A stretch of 64,000 nt of DNA from contig PSMW01000015.1 of the NCBI GenBank assembly GCA_040290295.1, positions 1 through 64,000 on the forward strand, in the 5' to 3' direction. This DNA is from CAADGV01 sp040290295 (GTDB lineage: Bacteria; Bacteroidota; Ignavibacteria; UBA10030; UBA6906). A program made the position numbers and the translations under genes. Shown here one piece after another: positions 60,388-64,000 of this stretch; position 1 is the first letter of the stretch; each line of letters begins with the position of its first letter. Below the pieces are notes generated by a model that did no database searches, was not told where the DNA came from, and worked only from the letters and a program-made list of their open reading frames with translations.

Positions 60388-62862
60388 TCATGAAAAGAAC
60401 AGCATCCGAACTTGTAGCCGTCGCCTGTCGATGTGTAGGAAGATTTTTTCCCAAGTGCAAGCCGCTTCCCCATTGTTGCCGGCAGCGCCACTCTTAATTT
60501 GCGTTATGCCGCGGCCATTGTCCTGCACGCGCAGTTCCACCCATCCATTCGAAAGCGCAAGCTCGGCGCTGACACGCGTTGCAGCAGCATGGCGTGACAC
60601 GTTCGTCAATGCCTCTTGAAAGATGCGAAAGAGCGCCGTTGCCACATCGTCGGGGAATTCCCACTGGTCGAATCGAGAAGTGAACGTGCACGGCACACCT
60701 GTGCGCTTCTCGAACTCCTGCGCTTGCCATTTCAACGCGTCGATCAACCCCATCTTGTCCAATACATCGGGGCGTAGTTCCGTGGCGATGCGCCGAACGG
60801 TCTTGATGGCGGAATCACTCATGGCGGTGAGCGAGTTGGTCAGCTCCAGCAAATCACTTTTGGGAGCGGTTGCATCGAGACGCGCGATCGCCTTTTGCAG
60901 AAACGCGGCTTGCATTTTCAGCGCGGTCAGTTCTTGTCCCAACTCGTCGTGAATCTCTCGTGCAATGTGTTTGCGTTCTTCCTCACGTATGGACTGCAGG
61001 TACGCCGAAAGGTGTCGTAGCTTGATGTTCGAGTTTTTCAACTCCTCTTCCGCTTGCCGGCGGTCGGTTATATCCTGCACCATCGCCATGATACCCGTGA
61101 GGGTACCGTCTTCTTCACGCATCGGGGTAGTGAACCATTCACAGAGAATCGTCCGCCCTTCCTTCGTGATGTTCTGATGCGTGGCTGTGAGCGTCTGCGT
61201 TCCTGCTTTGATTTCTTGCAGGAAGCGAACGTGCGCATCGCGCGCTCTCGGAGAAACGATCAGTTCGTAGATCGACCGTCCGATCACCTCGGCGCGCGAG
61301 TATCCGAACATCCTCTCACAGGCAGGATTCCATTCGGTGATTTGAGCATGCGGATCGAGAAGAAGGTACCCGATCGGCATGCGCTCGAATTGGAAACGAA
61401 GTTGCTGAATCAGCTTCTGCCGCTCTTCGGCGAGATAGCGTTGATCGAGTTCCGCGAGCTTCTGCGAACTCACATTGACCATCGAGCCGAGCATCCGTAC
61501 GGGGGTTCCAGTGTCGTCGTACAGGACAAATCCGCGATCGCCCACGTAGCTGATGGAACCGTCGGCGTGTTGGAACCGATATTCATCGGACCACGCAGGC
61601 GCCTTGTGTGCGATCGCCGCTTCCAATCCGCGCACGACGCGTTCGCGGTCTTCGGGATGGATATGCATCTCCCATGCACCAAGCGTTTCCTCGGTCTGCT
61701 GAGGATAGCCGTATATGCGATAGTACGTTTCGCTCCACCAGAGCTTGTTGGTCGTCAGGTCCCAATCCCATACAGCATCGTTGGAAGCTTTTGCGATGAG
61801 TGCGAAGCGCTGATTCCACTTCTTTAATTCTTCTTCTGCGGTCTTCTGTGCCGTCAGGTCGAACGAAACGCTGATGATGCCGCTGACCGCTTCACCTTTT
61901 TCGCGGATCGGCGAAAGGCTGACGAGGGCGGGAAGAGTCTTGCCGTCCTTCGTCTGGACGCGAAACTCACGCGAACACGTTCCGCCCTCCCGCACACAAG
62001 CCATGATGCCCTGCGCCTCTTCTCGCGCTGATTCGTCGAGGACGATCGACAAGACGTTCTTGCCGATGACTTCTTCGCTGCTCCATCCGTACATGCGTGC
62101 GGCGGCACGATTCCAGTAGATGATGGCTCCTTCGATGTCTGTAGCGATAACGGCTTGCTCGACGGCATCGAGCAAGCGACTTTGGAACTGGGCGGTTGAT
62201 TCGGCTTTTCGGAGAGTGGTGATTTCCATCGCGGTGACGAGGAGATGCTCCTGTGTCGTTCTTGCAGCGAGGGGAGAAATTGTCAGTGAAAAGATTTTCG
62301 TGTCTCCGCTTGCTGCCGTGATCGGGCATTCCAGTGAGACAGGCGATGAAGTGCGTCGCGCTTCGGCGATTGCTGCGTGCAACCGTTCTTTACTGCCTTC
62401 GGGAAGGAACGAAGCGATGTTCATTCCAACCGGTGAGGCAGTCGCGCTTCCCGGAAGGGCCCTCGGGGCGAAAAGGATGGTCCCGCTCACATCGATTTCG
62501 AAATGATAAGCCGGACTTGAGGATGTTATGAGTTCAAGTTGTTCGCTGTTACGGCGTAGGGTCTCCCGCGCAGCTTCTTGTATCAACGCATGCCGGCGAA
62601 CCATCGCATACAGCAACAATCCGGTGACAAGGACGAATCCCCAACCTTTGAGCTGCGAGATCATCGTGAGTGCTTCGCGCGACGGAGCGAGAGCGTCGGC
62701 AAGACGATCGGAGACGGCGATGTACGTTGTCGCCACTATGATGTAGATGAGAGCGATGGAACGTGGGGCTTTGCTTTTGACCGATGCCATAGAGTTTCCG
62801 AATGTCTGATCGCTCATCGCCGGGGAGTTGGGGAGGGGACTCCTTTGGAAGTTGATGTGCAC
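60388..62862 (-). CDS. Multi-PAS sensor histidine kinase (HisKA_3/NarX type), ATPase domain truncated
   Basis: A GTG at 62862 follows AGGAGGGAGG closely, so I prefer it to the internal ATG at 62817. 824 residues: two membrane helices (~36-54, ~74-88), four PAS domains (~105-610), HisKA_3 dimerisation helix with the phospho-acceptor His in EEERKHIAREIHDELGQE near 640, and the N-box FRIFQEALTNVSRHAA of the ATPase near 742. The G1 box DNGRGIT is present near 775, but the G2 box and the end of HATPase_c are missing; the tail reads QIKSGAAGNNGEAACTW and then unrelated residues. A response regulator is not adjacent. ATP binding may be impaired, or the end is shifted by a sequence error. Confidence 0.82.
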   Translation of the reverse strand: MHINFQRSPLPNSPAMSDQTFGNSMASVKSKAPRSIALIYIIVATTYIAVSDRLADALAPSREALTMISQLKGWGFVLVTGLLLYAMVRRHALIQEAARETLRRNSEQLELITSSSPAYHFEIDVSGTILFAPRALPGSATASPVGMNIASFLPEGSKERLHAAIAEARRTSSPVSLECPITAASGDTKIFSLTISPLAARTTQEHLLVTAMEITTLRKAESTAQFQSRLLDAVEQAVIATDIEGAIIYWNRAAARMYGWSSEEVIGKNVLSIVLDESAREEAQGIMACVREGGTCSREFRVQTKDGKTLPALVSLSPIREKGEAVSGIISVSFDLTAQKTAEEELKKWNQRFALIAKASNDAVWDWDLTTNKLWWSETYYRIYGYPQQTEETLGAWEMHIHPEDRERVVRGLEAAIAHKAPAWSDEYRFQHADGSISYVGDRGFVLYDDTGTPVRMLGSMVNVSSQKLAELDQRYLAEERQKLIQQLRFQFERMPIGYLLLDPHAQITEWNPACERMFGYSRAEVIGRSIYELIVSPRARDAHVRFLQEIKAGTQTLTATHQNITKEGRTILCEWFTTPMREEDGTLTGIMAMVQDITDRRQAEEELKNSNIKLRHLSAYLQSIREEERKHIAREIHDELGQELTALKMQAAFLQKAIARLDATAPKSDLLELTNSLTAMSDSAIKTVRRIATELRPDVLDKMGLIDALKWQAQEFEKRTGVPCTFTSRFDQWEFPDDVATALFRIFQEALTNVSRHAAATRVSAELALSNGWVELRVQDNGRGITQIKSGAAGNNGEAACTWEKIFLHIDRRRLQVRMLFFS

Positions 62863-63000
62863 TGTTCCTCCCTCCTGAGAGGCATGCCCATCGCAAGTCG
62901 ATTGAATGTAGAAAAATCACCTTTCGGTTTCAACACCGCCGTCGATGACGGTACGGTGGCGCCTTCTTACTCACCGGGCAGGTCAGTCGGTGGGTGCAGC

Positions 63001-63693
63001 TTAGAGGGTTGTCCCCAGCGAGAACATCCACACACGATTCCAGAGCTTTGCGTTCGGGTGATCGTAAAAGGAACGGAAATCACCCGCGTAGCGGATTTCT
63101 CCGAAGAGGCTTGAGTTGAGCAGTCGAGTAAGATCTGCTCCGATGCCGAGTACGTATCCGAGCTGTGCCCTACTTAAACCAATTGGTACAAGCCTTGATG
63201 CGCTGAGAAAAAGATTGGCTGTCGGTCCCATCTGTGCGAACACAACCAAATCCCCTAATGCATATTTGGGTTGAACAAGGAAGCGCACATCCAGATATAG
63301 TGAAGTGCGATCTCGTGCGTGATGCTTGTCTTTGTTCCAGAAGCGCTGGGGTCTTCTTCCTGCAAAATGATTATCTCAAATGTTTCGCTTGCCCCTTTGC
63401 GTAAGTAGGAAGCCTCGCAGTGAAAATTCAGATGCTCCGTGTTCACAACGTTTGCAAAAACGGAGACGTACGGATTCGTCACATTACCTTTAAGGAAATC
63501 GAGGTATCTCACTTGACCTCCAACGCTTCGTGGGGGTCACGTCGGTGAGACGAAAATTGCTGATCGTTGCTCCGATCTTGAATCCGACGTCGTGAAAAAC
63601 CTGCGCTTGTGTCACCCCCATTCCAACAAGTGTGAAGAAAAAAGCGACGACAGAAAAGGCGACTATTCTTCGGATTGGCATAGCCAACCTCAT
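63001..63693 (-). pseudogene. Outer-membrane beta-barrel protein (porin/OMP_b-brl-like) broken by two frameshifts
   Basis: Three adjacent minus-strand frames give one coherent protein: a signal peptide and first strand (63693-~63510: VVAFFFTLVGMGVTQAQVFHDVGFKIG), a middle part (63510-~63280: VRYLDFLKGNVTNPYVSVFANVV ... EIALHYI) and the end (63280-63001: LDVRFLVQPKYALGDLVVFAQ ... RVWMFSLGTTL). The first and third parts share a frame; the middle is shifted and then restored. Repeated GxxxG-like amphipathic strands and a small size (~230 residues) match PorT/outer-membrane-beta-barrel family proteins. Whether this is decay or consensus errors is unclear. Confidence 0.6.
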
Positions 63694-63754
63694 CGGTTTG
63701 TGGGGTCGAACAGGAGATAGAGAGGAGGATGGTCACCTCTTGTCTTGGTCTCAG

Positions 63755-63838
63755 TGCCCGAAGGGGGACTTGAACCCCCACGGCCTTGCGGCCACTAGAC
63801 CCTGAATCTAGCGCGTCTGCCAATTTCGCCATCCGGGC
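63755..63838 (-). tRNA. tRNA-Leu (CAG anticodon)
   Basis: Reading the minus strand, a 7-bp acceptor stem GCCCGGA/TTCGGGC, D-arm with AAATTGGCAGAC, anticodon stem CTAGA/TCTAG enclosing TTCAGGG (anticodon CAG), a long variable arm (TGGCCGCAAGGCCG) and a T-arm with GGTTCAAGT. Class II tRNA, discriminator A; the 3' CCA is not encoded. 84 nt. Confidence 0.95.
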
Positions 63839-64000
63839 ATGTGTTACGTTCCGTCACAATGATACGAAAACTGATGTTCAGCTACAAGACGAAGTGCTTG
63901 ATTGGAGTGAGCAACTGGAGTATATTCACACACAACCCTCTGTGTGATGAGATGAACGGCATCGATGAACTGCCTTGAGCAGGCGGAGATCCATGTTGAA
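63839..64000. other. Short region after the tRNA to the window edge
   Basis: 162 bases; no gene, hairpin or repeat is visible. It should contain the upstream promoter of the minus-strand tRNA, but I see no convincing element. Confidence 0.4.

Overview
This 64 kb window looks like a chromosomal stretch of a GC-moderate, Gram-negative member of the Bacteroidota/Chlorobiota side of the tree, most like an Ignavibacteria- or Kapabacteria-type organism. The evidence is three clear type IX secretion (T9SS) C-terminal sorting domains (YPNPFNP-type, in the amidase at 5834, the LamG protein near 20000 and the protein at 39552), a PorV-like outer-membrane protein, a TonB receptor with a carboxypeptidase-regulatory N-terminal domain, and two promoters carrying TATATTTG. 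The lineage is an inference from these families, not from a marker-gene tree.

Layout. 1-9.9 kb (+): an amino-sugar/cell-wall group (NagX-like acyltransferase end, beta-lactamase-like/hydrolase fusion, NagB-PIG-L fusion, TolB-like protein, T9SS-exported amidase), then rhomboid and ClpP-like membrane proteases. 10-16.3 kb (+): housekeeping genes (rpmB, pgsA, pgpA, cinA, thpR, recA, recX, a PolB-exonuclease-like protein, a small Cys-rich protein). 16.3-42.3 kb (-): a compact ~26 kb glycan locus read from high to low coordinates: LacI regulator, T9SS carbohydrate-binding-like protein, TonB receptor, large surface protein, PorV-like protein, ABC sugar importer (binding protein plus two permeases, no ATPase), PpiC/SurA-like foldase, six-hairpin glycosidase, MDR dehydrogenase, two secreted six-hairpin-like proteins, GH2 beta-mannosidase and GH130 mannoside phosphorylase. 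Many genes overlap by ATGA, so they are probably co-transcribed. The GH2/GH130 pair points to beta-mannosides. A near-consensus sigma-70 promoter (TTGACA-N17-TATTAT) overlaps a perfect 14-bp LacI-type operator at the head of this region.

42.8-54.9 kb: a nearly complete reductive pyrimidine catabolic set: beta-ureidopropionase, class III aminotransferase, PreT, PreA, dihydropyrimidinase, NCS1 transporter (all +) and malonate-/methylmalonate-semialdehyde dehydrogenase (-). Its intergenic gaps hold repeat-rich inserts, two of which carry small wandering genes (four-helix-bundle/IVP protein and GxxExxY protein). 55-60.3 kb (+): PfkB kinase, DEDDh exonuclease-GIY-YIG fusion, DUF493 protein, an orphan contractile-sheath-like gene, a second rhomboid, MsrA. 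60.2-63.8 kb (-): a PAS sensor histidine kinase with a truncated ATPase domain, a frame-broken outer-membrane protein and tRNA-Leu(CAG).

Several reading frames are disrupted (near 20766, at 40950, near 57785, near 60475, near 63510 and 63280). They may be real pseudogenes, recoding sites or consensus errors in a draft genome; the sequence alone cannot separate these.
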